Origin: Gemmatimonadota bacterium
Lineage (GTDB): Bacteria > JBHIER01 > G020348925
DNA length: 24,627 nucleotides
Assembly: GCA_020348925.1 (NCBI GenBank)
Contig: CP070758.1
Location: 218,234 to 242,860, forward strand
Direction: 5' to 3'
The notes under the pieces are model-generated. The model had not been told where the DNA came from. It did not search any database and saw only the letters and a list, made by a program, of their open reading frames with translations. Shown here one piece after another: positions 17,494 to 24,627 of this stretch. Each line of letters opens with the position of its first letter. Position 1 is the stretch's first letter. The position numbers and the translations under genes were made by a program.

Positions 17494-17522
17494 AGCGCCT
17501 GTAGAACACGGGCGCTTTTTTT
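17494..17522 (+). terminator. Intrinsic terminator in the tup leader (likely riboswitch expression platform)
   Basis: AGCGCCTGT (17494-17502) and ACGGGCGCT (17508-17516) form a 9-bp stem with one G-U pair and a 5-nt loop, ending in a run of seven T (17516-17522). It lies 23 bp before the tupB start, so it controls read-through rather than ending an upstream gene. Confidence 0.85.
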
Positions 17523-17545
17523 GTTACCCAATATTATCAGGTTCT

Positions 17546-18238
17546 ATGCAGTATCTATTTGAGGGCATTGCCAAAGCACTAAGTTTGATCTCATCTCTGG
17601 ACCCGGAAGTCCTCTCAGCTGTCTGGGTTTCGCTCCGGACCTCTGTCACTGCTATTGCTTTCGCTTCCCTGATCGGAGTTCCTATCGGATTCTTAGTGGC
17701 GACACACAATTTTCGGGGTAAGCGACCGGTTGTCTTACTACTGAACACGCTCATGGCACTCCCGACTGTTGTCGTCGGCCTGATCGTGTACTCTTTCCTG
17801 TCACGTCAAGGTCCTCTGGGACCACTCGGATTGCTCTATACACCCTCAGCCATGGTCGTGGGGCAGTTCATTCTGGCCACTCCCATTGTGGCAGCCCTCA
17901 CACTCACGGCGGTTCAGGGCATAGACCCAAGGGTTCGCCAAACAGCAGTCACTTTGGGAGCAAATCGACTCCAACTGGCAATGACGATGACTTCCGAGGC
18001 TCGATTTGCGATTACGGCGGCTATTATTGCCGGCTTTGGACGCATCATCGCTGAAGTCGGCTCAGCCATGATGCTCGGCGGAAATATTAGGGGCTACACC
18101 AGAACCATGACCACAACTATAGCCCTCGAGACGAGCAAGGGCGAATTCGCTCTCGGAATTGCCCTCGGAGTTATTCTATTGATCGTTGCCTTCACTGTAA
18201 ACATCCTTTTTCAAGCGTTGCAGAGGCGAGGGATATGA
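17546..18238 (+). CDS. tupB: Tungstate ABC transporter permease
   Basis: The product is 230 residues, the usual TupB size, with five or six membrane spans. It begins MQYLFEGIAKALSLI and carries the ABC-permease coupling region around VRQTAVTLGANRLQLAMTM and the family stretch IIAEVGSAMMLGGNIRGYTR. ATG 17546 is chosen because the longer frame (TTG 17465) would translate the riboswitch and terminator; the site before ATG is weak (CAGG). By family it forms the membrane channel for tungstate, or possibly molybdate, import. It overlaps tupC by four bases (ATGA), showing translational coupling. Expression is probably set by the leader RNA. No substrate-binding gene (tupA) adjoins it. Confidence 0.88.
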   Translation: MQYLFEGIAKALSLISSLDPEVLSAVWVSLRTSVTAIAFASLIGVPIGFLVATHNFRGKRPVVLLLNTLMALPTVVVGLIVYSFLSRQGPLGPLGLLYTPSAMVVGQFILATPIVAALTLTAVQGIDPRVRQTAVTLGANRLQLAMTMTSEARFAITAAIIAGFGRIIAEVGSAMMLGGNIRGYTRTMTTTIALETSKGEFALGIALGVILLIVAFTVNILFQALQRRGI

Positions 18239-19251
18239 ATCAAGGACCAATACTTGAACTTCTCAACGTCAAGCACAGCTATAACCGACGCATCGTTCTC
18301 GACATACCCGACATGTCCTTTCAGTCAGGTGGGCTCTATGGAGTCGTCGGTCCCAATGGTGCAGGAAAGACGACCCTGCTGAAAATATTGAGTTTCCTCG
18401 AGGAACCGAGAGAGGGCAGCATCCGATTCGAGGGACAGTTCGTGAATTTCTCGGAGAACGGACTCAATTCTTTACGGCGGCAGACGACGCTCGTTATGCA
18501 GGACCCGCTCCTCTTTCACAATACGGTCCTGAAGAACGTAGCCTACGGATTATGGGTGAGAGGTGTTGAGAAATCCGAGAGGATGAGACGGGCCCTGAAA
18601 GTTCTGGACACCGTCGGCTTGACTCGATACGCCGACCAGAAAGCACAGAACCTTTCCGGTGGCGAGATCCAGCGCGTCGCCATCGCCCGTGCCCTGGCCA
18701 CCAATCCTAAAGTACTTCTTCTGGACGAACCCACGGCCAATCTCGATCGACCCCACACCTCCTCCATCATAGATACGCTTCGGGATATTAATACACAGTT
18801 CGGAACAACCATTATCCTGGCCACCCACAATTTGAGACAGGCGTACGGCTTTTCCAATGACGTCATATCCCTGTTGGACGGGCGTTCCGTCGGAAGTCAT
18901 CCGGATAATCTCTTCCAAGGTAAAATTGTCGAACAAAACGGCCGAACCTGGTTATCGATCGACGATAGTTACGGCTTTTATATTGTCTCCGATCGACGCG
19001 GCCCGGCGTACGCCTCGGTAGATCCGAAGGAGATCATAGTTTCACGGGAACCTTTTGATTCCAGTGCCCTCAATTGCCTGCACGGGAAAATCGTCGGCCT
19101 TCATCAGGAGGGGTCCCTGATCCGACTCACAGTTGATACCGGAGTGCCCTTCGTCTCGTTGATCACGATGACGTCTTTTGAAGAAATGCAACTGAATATC
19201 AACACGACTGTCTATCTCACGTTCAAGGCAGCCTCCGTCGAGGTCTATTAA
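18235..19251 (+). CDS. tupC: Tungstate ABC transporter ATP-binding protein
   Basis: This 338-residue ATPase energises TupB. Walker A is GPNGAGKT (39-46), the Q-loop Gln89 is in VMQDP, the signature is LSGGE (140-144), Walker B LLLDEP (161-166) and the H-loop His198 is in ATHN. Residues ~235-338 form a TOBE/Mop-like C-terminal domain (GKIVGLHQEGSLIRLTVDTG), the oxyanion-sensing region found in molybdate and tungstate ATPases. The ATG overlaps the tupB stop, so the two genes are one operon. TupC versus ModC assignment rests on the neighbouring TupB-type permease. Confidence 0.88.
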   Translation: MNQGPILELLNVKHSYNRRIVLDIPDMSFQSGGLYGVVGPNGAGKTTLLKILSFLEEPREGSIRFEGQFVNFSENGLNSLRRQTTLVMQDPLLFHNTVLKNVAYGLWVRGVEKSERMRRALKVLDTVGLTRYADQKAQNLSGGEIQRVAIARALATNPKVLLLDEPTANLDRPHTSSIIDTLRDINTQFGTTIILATHNLRQAYGFSNDVISLLDGRSVGSHPDNLFQGKIVEQNGRTWLSIDDSYGFYIVSDRRGPAYASVDPKEIIVSREPFDSSALNCLHGKIVGLHQEGSLIRLTVDTGVPFVSLITMTSFEEMQLNINTTVYLTFKAASVEVY

Positions 19252-19297
19252 TATGACATCTCGGAAATTCTACGATTTACGAGATGTATCAGGGGGT

Positions 19298-19393
19298 TTG
19301 GGGGAAAGGATGCGCTTTCCCCCAAGGGGCAACAGGATTTCGATGTGAGCTGGTGGAGCATCGAAATCCGCCATAGGGGCGAAAGCCCCTTGG
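19298..19393. repeat. Palindrome-rich intergenic element between tupC and moeA
   Basis: The gap 19252-19485 contains nested perfect inverted repeats. TTGGGGGAAAG (19298-19308) pairs with CTTTCCCCCAA (19315-19325). GGATTTCGATG (19335-19345) pairs with CATCGAAATCC (19359-19369). AGGGGC pairs with GCCCCT around GAAA (19375-19390). CCAAGGGGC (19322-19330) can also pair with GCCCCTTGG (19385-19393). Such multi-hairpin units are usually dispersed genomic repeats, though a structured RNA cannot be excluded. Short frames on the minus strand here look spurious. Confidence 0.75.
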
Positions 19394-19430
19394 GAACGTT
19401 GCGAGCAAAGCGAGCTCAGTTCGATTATGA

Positions 19431-19453
19431 GCCACAGAGACGCGGAGACACGG
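19431..19453. repeat. CACAGAGA-type dispersed repeat, copy 1
   Basis: GCCACAGAGACGCGGAGACA and three further bases match 20727-20749 with 3 differences in 23. Both copies flank moeA, one just before it and one just after. Variants of this purine-rich motif are common as intergenic repeats in environmental bacterial genomes. Confidence 0.7.
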
Positions 19454-19485
19454 ATATAAACAAGAAACAATTTTGAGGAAAATCC

Positions 19486-20715
19486 ATGGCACCCTTTTGG
19501 AAGGTTATTACGAGGGAAGAAGCGGAGCAACTATACGCAGACATTAAACCGCTGGAGTCGGAGCGGGTACACATTCAGTATTGTTTGGACCGAGTCTTGG
19601 GAGAGGACATCATTTCAGAGGTTGACGTCCCACATTTCCCCCGATCAAACATGGACGGCTACGCCGTTCGAGCGGAGGACACGTACGGAGCCTCGGAAAG
19701 CTCACCCATAACTTTGAAGATCGTAGGTAAGGTGGACATGGGAAAGGTAGCAGACCTTTCCATCTCGCCTGGAGAAGTGGCTCACATCGCCACAGGCGGA
19801 ATGCTTCCTGAGGGAGCGGATGCCATGGTCATGGTGGAATATACGGAGGCTCCTGAGAATGATAGGGTAGCCATCAAGAGGGCCGTAGCACCTGGAGAGC
19901 ATATCGTCTCAATCGGAGAGGATATAAAGCGTGGTCAACTCCTGTTGAAAAAAGGCAACCGGCTGAGGGCCCAGGATATTGGGGTTTTAGCCGCTGTTGG
20001 TGTAACGGAGGTGGCAGTACATCGCCGGCCCCGCGTTGGTATTCTTTCCACCGGGGATGAGATTGTGCCTCCTGAGGTGGAACCGAAACCCGGACAAGTG
20101 AGGGGCACGAATATCTATACATTATCGGCTTTGACAGTGAAGTTCGGTGGTGAGCCCATCGACTTCGGGATCGTTCGTGATGAATTCGAGACGTTGAAGG
20201 AAAAAATAGCCGCGGCAATCCAGTCGTGCGACATCGTCGCCATTTCGGGTGGCAGCTCCGTGGGGACCCAGGATATTACATTATGCGTCATCAAATCCTT
20301 TGAGGCAAAAGGAATTCTGGCTCACGGCGTCGCCATCCGGCCGGGAAAACCGACGATTCAGGCTCTGGTCAGTGGGAAACCTGTGATCGGACTGCCAGGC
20401 CATCCGGTCTCGGCAGCCGTCGTTTACGGGCTCTTGGTGAAGCCCATCATTTACCGACTGACAGGCGCGTCGGAGAACCTTTCCGAGCAAGCCGCGATTC
20501 GGGCCAGGCTGTCCCAAAACGTCCCCTCCCCCTCGGGCCGGGAGGATTACGTGAGAGTAACTTTGAGGCGTGAGGGAGACCTGTGGTGGGCGGACCCGAT
20601 TTTCGGGAAATCGGGCGCCATAACGACCCTCACGAAAGCGGATGGACTCGTGAAAATCGACCTCGAACTCGAGGGACTGGAGGAGGGCCAATGGGTCGAG
20701 GTGAAACCCTTTTAG
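19486..20715 (+). CDS. moeA: Molybdopterin molybdenumtransferase MoeA (paralogue 1)
   Basis: MoeA inserts molybdate or tungstate into adenylated molybdopterin in the cytoplasm. The 409-residue product is full length. It shows RSNMDGYAVRAEDT (53-66), the MoeA/MogA-fold motifs STGDEIV (188-194), SGGSSVGTQD (254-263) and RPGKP (285-289), then GLPGHPVSA (302-310) and a C-terminal beta domain ending EGLEEGQWVEVKPF. ATG 19486 follows GAGG (19475-19478). It is separated from tupC and from the second moeA by repeat-filled gaps, so it may have its own transcript. With a divergent second copy nearby, this one keeps the standard motifs and is the better candidate for the general enzyme. Confidence 0.93.
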   Translation: MAPFWKVITREEAEQLYADIKPLESERVHIQYCLDRVLGEDIISEVDVPHFPRSNMDGYAVRAEDTYGASESSPITLKIVGKVDMGKVADLSISPGEVAHIATGGMLPEGADAMVMVEYTEAPENDRVAIKRAVAPGEHIVSIGEDIKRGQLLLKKGNRLRAQDIGVLAAVGVTEVAVHRRPRVGILSTGDEIVPPEVEPKPGQVRGTNIYTLSALTVKFGGEPIDFGIVRDEFETLKEKIAAAIQSCDIVAISGGSSVGTQDITLCVIKSFEAKGILAHGVAIRPGKPTIQALVSGKPVIGLPGHPVSAAVVYGLLVKPIIYRLTGASENLSEQAAIRARLSQNVPSPSGREDYVRVTLRREGDLWWADPIFGKSGAITTLTKADGLVKIDLELEGLEEGQWVEVKPF

Positions 20716-20726
20716 TCTGGAGGTTC

Positions 20727-20749
20727 GCCACAGAGATGCAGAGACACAG
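20727..20749. repeat. CACAGAGA-type dispersed repeat, copy 2
   Basis: GCCACAGAGATGCAGAGACA and three further bases; see the copy at 19431-19453. It starts 11 bp after the moeA stop codon. Confidence 0.7.
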
Positions 20750-20781
20750 GGCCTGAATAATGCGTAAATACAAACAGAAGC

Positions 20782-20866
20782 TGTCATTCCTGCGCATGCA
20801 GGAATCTCCTCGATTTTTACAACAGACTCTCAATGAAGGAGATTCCGGGATAAACCCGGAATGACA
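20782..20866. repeat. 85-bp MITE-like palindromic repeat
   Basis: The unit is bounded by TGTCATTCC (20782-20790) and GGAATGACA (20858-20866). Inside are hairpins ATTCCTGC/GCAGGAAT (20786-20805) and ATTCCGGG/CCCGGAAT (20842-20862), and the arms GGAATCTCCT (20801-20810) and AGGAGATTCC (20837-20846) are complementary. There is no coding capacity. The structure resembles the TGTCATTCC-type miniature inverted repeats found widely in bacteria. Confidence 0.8.
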
Positions 20867-20883
20867 TAGCACAGAATGTCTCT

Positions 20884-20965
20884 CGTTCCCAAACTCTGTT
20901 TGGGAACGTAAATGCTCAAGGAAACTCCGTTTCCGTTTCAATACAACTCCCAGATCGGAATCTGG
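20884..20965. repeat. Cluster of three short hairpin repeats
   Basis: CGTTCCCAAAC/GTTTGGGAACG (20884-20908), GGAAAC/GTTTCC around TCC (20920-20934) and CCAGAT/ATCTGG around CGGA (20950-20965) follow each other. They resemble a known type of dispersed GTTCCCAA palindromic repeat. Together with the 85-bp unit they fill the 311-bp gap before the second moeA. Confidence 0.75.
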
Positions 20966-21026
20966 AAGAGAGCATTAAAGGAAATTCGTATACGACACAC
21001 TTAGAAAGTAAAGAAAGGTACAGAAG

Positions 21027-22229
21027 TTGAAGAGAACAATCTATCTGGAAAAACGGCCGTGGAGTGAAGCCCTTGAACTCTTTCTCGATACGTTCAGGGA
21101 CATGTATCCGCTGCAAGGCGAGGAGGTACTTGTTGAACAAGCTTTGGACAGAATCGTCACCTCGGATGTCACGGCCAGAATCTCTTCACCCCATTACGAT
21201 GGTTCGGCCATGGATGGTGTCGCGGTTCGATCCGAAGACACCATCGGTGCCGATCTCTCCACGCCGAAGCAACTCAAAGTCGGCACAGAGACCCATTTCG
21301 TCGATACCGGTTCACCTCTCCCCCAGGGGTTCGATGCCGTCATACAGATCGAGGACGTCCATGAGATTGATGACGAAACCATCGAAATTTACTCGCCCGT
21401 CGCCCCGTGGCATTACGTGAGAAGAATAGGAGAAGATGTCAAGGAGGGAGATCTCCTCCTTCGCCAAAACTCCCGAATCGGGCCTTACGACATCGCTACA
21501 CTCTTGGCAGGAGGAGAAACAACAGTCACCGTCCGAAGCAAGCCAAAATTTGGCGTTTTGCCGACAGGTTCCGAACTGGTCGAACCGGGCAGCGCCCTGA
21601 AGCCCGGTGACATCATCGAATTCAATTCCCGCATGGTCAAAGCCCTCATCACCCAATGGAGCGGAACGTGCCAGCGATATGCTATCGTCCCTGATGAATT
21701 CGAAACGGTGGAAACAAGCGTGAAGAAAATCTTAGAGGATAATGATGCGGCCATCATCATTGCCGGCTCATCAGCAGGGCGAAGGGATTTTACGCCTCAA
21801 GTCGTAGAAGAGTTGGGTGACATTATCGTCCACGGAGTGAACGTCATGCCGGGAAAACCTGTGGTTCTGGGTAGAATTGAAAACAAACCGGTCATAGGAT
21901 TACCGGGCTATCCGGTCTCCGCTGCAGTCATTATGGATCTCTTTATCAAACCCCTCGTCTGCACGATGCTCGGCACTCCCATAATAGAAAGACGAAAGAT
22001 CCAAGCATCTTTGACTCAGAAGATCTACTCGAAACTGGGCATGGAAGAGTTCGTGAGGGTAACCATCAAGAAAGATAAGGAGAAAGTTATTGCTACTCCG
22101 TTAACACGAGGAGCAGGCGTGATCTCGTCTCTGGCCAAAGCCGACGGTATACTGCGCATTCCAGATAATATGGAAGGACTGGAGGCAGGATCAGAGGTCG
22201 AAGTGGAGCTGCTCAAAGAGATATGGTGA
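21027..22229 (+). CDS. moeA: MoeA-family protein (divergent paralogue 2)
   Basis: The 400-residue product starts at TTG 21027, nine bases after AAAGG; the N-terminus YLEKRPWSEALELFLDTF supports it, since the next ATG would cut this conserved helix. It has SSPHYDGSAMDGVAVRSEDT (53-72), PTGSE (179-183) where paralogue 1 has STGDE, AGSSAGRRD (246-254) in place of SGGSSVGTQD, MPGKP (274-278) and GLPGYPVSA (291-299). The changed motifs suggest a specialised role, for example tungsten rather than molybdenum insertion; this is inference. It lies eight bases before moaA and is probably the first gene of the moeA-moaA-moaC-MOSC operon. Confidence 0.9.
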   Translation: MKRTIYLEKRPWSEALELFLDTFRDMYPLQGEEVLVEQALDRIVTSDVTARISSPHYDGSAMDGVAVRSEDTIGADLSTPKQLKVGTETHFVDTGSPLPQGFDAVIQIEDVHEIDDETIEIYSPVAPWHYVRRIGEDVKEGDLLLRQNSRIGPYDIATLLAGGETTVTVRSKPKFGVLPTGSELVEPGSALKPGDIIEFNSRMVKALITQWSGTCQRYAIVPDEFETVETSVKKILEDNDAAIIIAGSSAGRRDFTPQVVEELGDIIVHGVNVMPGKPVVLGRIENKPVIGLPGYPVSAAVIMDLFIKPLVCTMLGTPIIERRKIQASLTQKIYSKLGMEEFVRVTIKKDKEKVIATPLTRGAGVISSLAKADGILRIPDNMEGLEAGSEVEVELLKEIW

Positions 22230-22236
22230 TTTCAAA

Positions 22237-23214
22237 ATGAAACCTTATAAAAACCCTTTCGGGGGTGCGATAGACTATTTAAGAATCTCAATTACCGACC
22301 GCTGCAATCTGAGATGTGTCTATTGCATGCCGCCGGAAGGTGTAACGCCCTCACCCCACGAGAGCATTCTCACGTACGAGGAAATCTGCACGCTGGTCGA
22401 AATCGGAGTGCAGCATGGAATACGAAAGGTGCGTATCACAGGCGGCGAGCCCCTTGTCAGACGAGATGTCATCAGTCTTATCACATCTCTCAACCAAATC
22501 TCCGGCCTGGAGGAGATCACCCTCACCACGAACGGGGTATGTATCAGCGAGTTTGCTCCTGACCTGAAAGCCGCTGGAATTTCTCGGATCAATATCTCCC
22601 TGGACACTTTGAGCCGGGAGAAATTTACCCGAATCACCCGTCGTGACGATCTCGATTCTGTGCTGCGTGGAATCGACACGGTTTTACAAATGGGCTTTGA
22701 ACCGGTCAAGATCAACGTCGTGGCTATGAAGGGTTTGAACGACGATGAAATCGCTGACTTCGGAAAACTGACCATTGACCGTTCTCTCCATGTGAGATTC
22801 ATCGAATTTATGAGTCTGGGAGGATTCGCGCGAAAACACAGCAGCTACTTTTTCCCCGCCGATATGGTACAAAAGAGACTGGAGAGGGTGGGTCCGCTGG
22901 AACCGGTGAATCCGATAAAAGGCAACGGTCCTGCCAGGTATTTCACGTATCCCAACGCTCTGGGAACGGTTGGGCTGATCAGTCCTCTCAGCCACGGCTT
23001 CTGTGAGATGTGCAACCGGTTGCGGGTGACCGCCGACGGAAAATTGAGACCGTGCCTTCTCTCCGATGTCGAGCTCGACGTAAAAAGGGTCCTGCGTATG
23101 AATGGGGGCAAGGAGGCCGTTTCGAATCTTTTCCAACAGGCCATGGTTCAGAAAACGTTCAAACTTGAAATGAATAATAGTAATCATCGCTTTATGAGAT
23201 CGATTGGAGGGTAG
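22237..23214 (+). CDS. moaA: GTP 3',8-cyclase MoaA
   Basis: MoaA is the radical SAM enzyme that converts GTP to 3',8-cyclo-7,8-dihydro-GTP, the first step of molybdopterin synthesis. The N-terminal iron-sulfur cluster motif is [10 protein letters not shown] (Cys23, Cys27, Cys30). ITGGEPLVR (~68-76) binds SAM. The second cluster is C256-x2-C259-x13-C273 (HGFCEMCNR). The C-terminal RSIGG ends in the conserved Gly-Gly needed for activity. At 325 residues it is full length. GGTGA lies 8 bases before the ATG. moaC starts five bases after the stop. Confidence 0.96.
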   Translation: MKPYKNPFGGAIDYLRISITDRCNLRCVYCMPPEGVTPSPHESILTYEEICTLVEIGVQHGIRKVRITGGEPLVRRDVISLITSLNQISGLEEITLTTNGVCISEFAPDLKAAGISRINISLDTLSREKFTRITRRDDLDSVLRGIDTVLQMGFEPVKINVVAMKGLNDDEIADFGKLTIDRSLHVRFIEFMSLGGFARKHSSYFFPADMVQKRLERVGPLEPVNPIKGNGPARYFTYPNALGTVGLISPLSHGFCEMCNRLRVTADGKLRPCLLSDVELDVKRVLRMNGGKEAVSNLFQQAMVQKTFKLEMNNSNHRFMRSIGG

Positions 23215-23218
23215 TATT

Positions 23219-23707
23219 TTGAATGATAAAATACAAGAAACACCAAAATTGACCCACCTCGATGAAGAGGGCCGGGCCAAAATGGTGGATGTCACGGACA
23301 AGGCCGTCACGAAAAGAATAGCTGTGGCGGAGGGAGAGATCAGGTTGCGGCCGGAGACATTGCGGCTCATAGCGAATAAGGCTATTCCAAAGGGAGACGC
23401 CTTCGGTGTGGCACGGATCGCCGGCATCTCCGCCGCAAAAAAAACAGGCGAACTCATCCCGCTGTGCCACCCCCTGCCCATCACCCACGTCGATATCGAC
23501 TTTCATATCGATGAAGCGAAGGGCCACGTTCGCATCCGGTCGAAAGTCTCGGTGGAGGCGAAAACAGGCATAGAGATGGAGGCCCTGACGGCTGTCTCGG
23601 TTGCGGCATTGACGATATACGATATGTGCAAGGCCGTCGATAAGACCATGGTGATTTCGGATATTCGGTTGATAGAGAAAAAAGGAGGCAAAAGTGGATC
23701 GGCCTAA
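23219..23707 (+). CDS. moaC: Cyclic pyranopterin monophosphate synthase MoaC
   Basis: MoaC converts the MoaA product into cyclic pyranopterin monophosphate. TTG 23219 is preferred because GGAGG (23206-23210) precedes it by eight bases and it follows the moaA stop; a TTG at 23204 would overlap moaA. The 162-residue product has the family length. It shows KMVDVTDK (21-28), [13 protein letters not shown] (80-92) and [20 protein letters not shown] (115-134) followed by DMCKAVDK, all typical MoaC active-site elements. The last 14 bases overlap the MOSC gene. Confidence 0.95.
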   Translation: MNDKIQETPKLTHLDEEGRAKMVDVTDKAVTKRIAVAEGEIRLRPETLRLIANKAIPKGDAFGVARIAGISAAKKTGELIPLCHPLPITHVDIDFHIDEAKGHVRIRSKVSVEAKTGIEMEALTAVSVAALTIYDMCKAVDKTMVISDIRLIEKKGGKSGSA

Positions 23708-24131
23708 AGTCATCTCGGTGAACATCAGCGATACGAAAGGGGTGAGAAAGACACCGATACCTGAGGGGCAGCTCGAGGTGGGGATCGGTCTGGTGGACGA
23801 CGGCCATTCCGGCACCGACAGGCAGGTCAGTCTTTTGGCCATGGAAAGTATCGAGAAGATGCGGCAGAAAGGATTGGATGTGAATCCCGGTGACTTCGCC
23901 GAAAACATCACCACGGAGGGCATCGACCTCATGGCCTTCCCCATCGGTACGAAGCTATCGATTGGGGAACATATTCTTTTGAAGATCACTCAGAAGGGCA
24001 AGGAATGTCCCGAGCCGTGCGCCATCTACTACCAGGCTGGTGAATGCGTCATGCCCAAGGAGGGCATCTTCGCTGATGTAATCACCGGAGGCAAAATCGC
24101 TCCTGGTGATTCGATAGAGGTTTTAGAATGA
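23694..24131 (+). CDS. MOSC-domain protein
   Basis: The 145-residue product starts at GTG 23694, five bases after AAGGAGG (23682-23688), and overlaps moaC, so it is translationally coupled. The single domain has [16 protein letters not shown] (36-51), [12 protein letters not shown] (65-76) and the Cys-containing segment [20 protein letters not shown] (102-121) followed by [12 protein letters not shown]. These are features of MOSC proteins, which by family bind or transfer sulfur for the molybdenum cofactor. Cys105, Cys109 and Cys118 are candidate sulfur carriers. Its place in the moa operon suggests a role in cofactor maturation or sulfuration. The exact reaction is unknown. Confidence 0.9.
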   Translation: MDRPKVISVNISDTKGVRKTPIPEGQLEVGIGLVDDGHSGTDRQVSLLAMESIEKMRQKGLDVNPGDFAENITTEGIDLMAFPIGTKLSIGEHILLKITQKGKECPEPCAIYYQAGECVMPKEGIFADVITGGKIAPGDSIEVLE

Positions 24132-24208
24132 GGATCATCTCTAAGTTAAGATCTAAGTTTTCTCTGCTGAGGAAGACAGATAAAGTGCCCTGAAGGCTGA
24201 GCCGTTAG

Positions 24209-24236
24209 AGCGACAGGCAAGCGAAGCGTCGTTTTT
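24209..24236 (+). terminator. Weak terminator candidate after the moa operon
   Basis: AGCGAC (24209-24214) can pair with GTCGTT (24228-24233) including one G-U pair, and T bases continue to 24236. The loop is 13 nt and the stem short, so this is tentative. Confidence 0.3.
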
Positions 24237-24247
24237 ACGGTGTCTGA

Positions 24248-24371
24248 GTCCCTGCGTAAGCGGGGACGAGTTTCGGAAAAACAGCGAAGCGAGCCGTAGA
24301 TGGTCCCGGCGAAGGCTTTGGGCTGGATTTTCTTTTTGCTTCTTTTTCTTTGGACAGCAAAGAAAAAGAAG
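24248..24371. repeat. Dispersed-repeat-like element with a 14-bp perfect palindrome
   Basis: It begins with a hairpin GTCCCTGC/GCGGGGAC around GTAA (24248-24267). It ends with CTTCTTTTTCTTTG (24339-24352) and CAAAGAAAAAGAAG (24358-24371) around GACAG. The palindrome could act as a terminator in either direction because each arm is T-rich. Short frames across it (such as 24300-24554) look spurious. Confidence 0.65.
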
Positions 24372-24627
24372 AATCGTCATCTCGATCTTAAGACATCAAC
24401 CTTTGTTCATCTTCAAGACATTCGTGGTGTTTTAGACATTGCCTTCAACCAAAATGGAGAAGAATCTAATTTTGAAACAAGTATGATTTCTCCGTATCTT
24501 TCGAAAATTACACTGTATTCACTGCGAGCAACGCGGATCGTGACGCTATTGTAGACGGTACAGAGGTGCTACCCGGCGACCAGAGCGCAGAGTTGGGCAC
24601 AGAGCAAGGCGGCGTAGGTACCGATCA
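24372..24627. other. Window end without a convincing complete gene
   Basis: No start codon with a ribosome binding site is seen. The plus-strand frame 24476-24627 is open to the window edge and reads like protein (YDFSVSFENYTVFTASN, then DGTEVLPGDQSAELG), but it is preceded by TGA at 24473 with no start. It may be the 5'-broken remnant of a gene continuing outside the window. Confidence 0.4.

Noticed and set aside
17465-17545. Longer tupB start at TTG 17465
   Set aside because: It would translate through the riboswitch-like structure and the intrinsic terminator, and adds a sequence not typical of the family.
19270-19530. 86-residue minus-strand frame over the tupC-moeA gap
   Set aside because: It lies on the palindromic repeat element and extends into the moeA start. 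This is the usual artefact of repeats.
24300-24554. 84-residue plus-strand frame
   Set aside because: It runs through the perfect palindrome of a dispersed repeat and has no ribosome binding site.

Overview
The window holds two unrelated blocks, all on the plus strand. The first ~15.8 kb is a tandem cluster of five large exported multidomain genes, the first cut by the window edge. They share a C-terminal architecture of thrombospondin-type-3-like Asp/Cys repeats, a type I dockerin-like pair, a conserved helical linker and a type IX secretion (T9SS)-style sorting domain with the NYPNPFNP signature. That signature, combined with dockerins and beta-propeller repeats, is typical of uncultured bacteria of the Fibrobacteres-Chlorobi-Bacteroidetes (FCB) superphylum, such as KSB1- or Marinimicrobia-like lineages. 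This placement is an inference; no rRNA or other marker is present.

Surface-protein block. After the gene tail at 2-376 come: a secreted esterase-PKD-LamG protein (457-3246); a seven-repeat SBBP protein that has lost its sorting domain through stop codons (3270-6257, remnant to 6411); a protein with two consecutive seven-unit propellers (6421-10869); a seven-unit FG-GAP/VCBS protein with an ASPIC/UnbV domain (10929-13430); and a thioredoxin/Omp28-like protein (13482-15839). Perfect or near-perfect DNA repeats between neighbours show that modules are duplicated and exchanged.

The most interesting point is at 13596-13598. An in-frame TGA sits exactly where the first Cys of a thioredoxin-like CxxC would be (UxxC). 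The good ribosome binding site and signal peptide lie upstream of it and the remaining 747 codons are intact downstream. A GU-loop hairpin follows 25 nt after the TGA. The simplest reading is a selenocysteine protein whose start an ordinary gene caller would misplace to the GTG at 13626.

Molybdenum/tungsten block (17.3-24.1 kb). After an ArsP-type permease (15901-16968) there is a promoter, a Moco/Tuco-riboswitch-like leader and an intrinsic terminator in front of a tungstate ABC transporter permease and ATPase (tupB, tupC; no tupA in the window). Then come two divergent moeA genes, moaA, moaC and a MOSC-domain gene. Together these import the oxyanion and build or insert the pterin cofactor. 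Intergenic gaps around moeA hold palindromic dispersed repeats. The last ~500 bp contains another repeat and no convincing complete gene.
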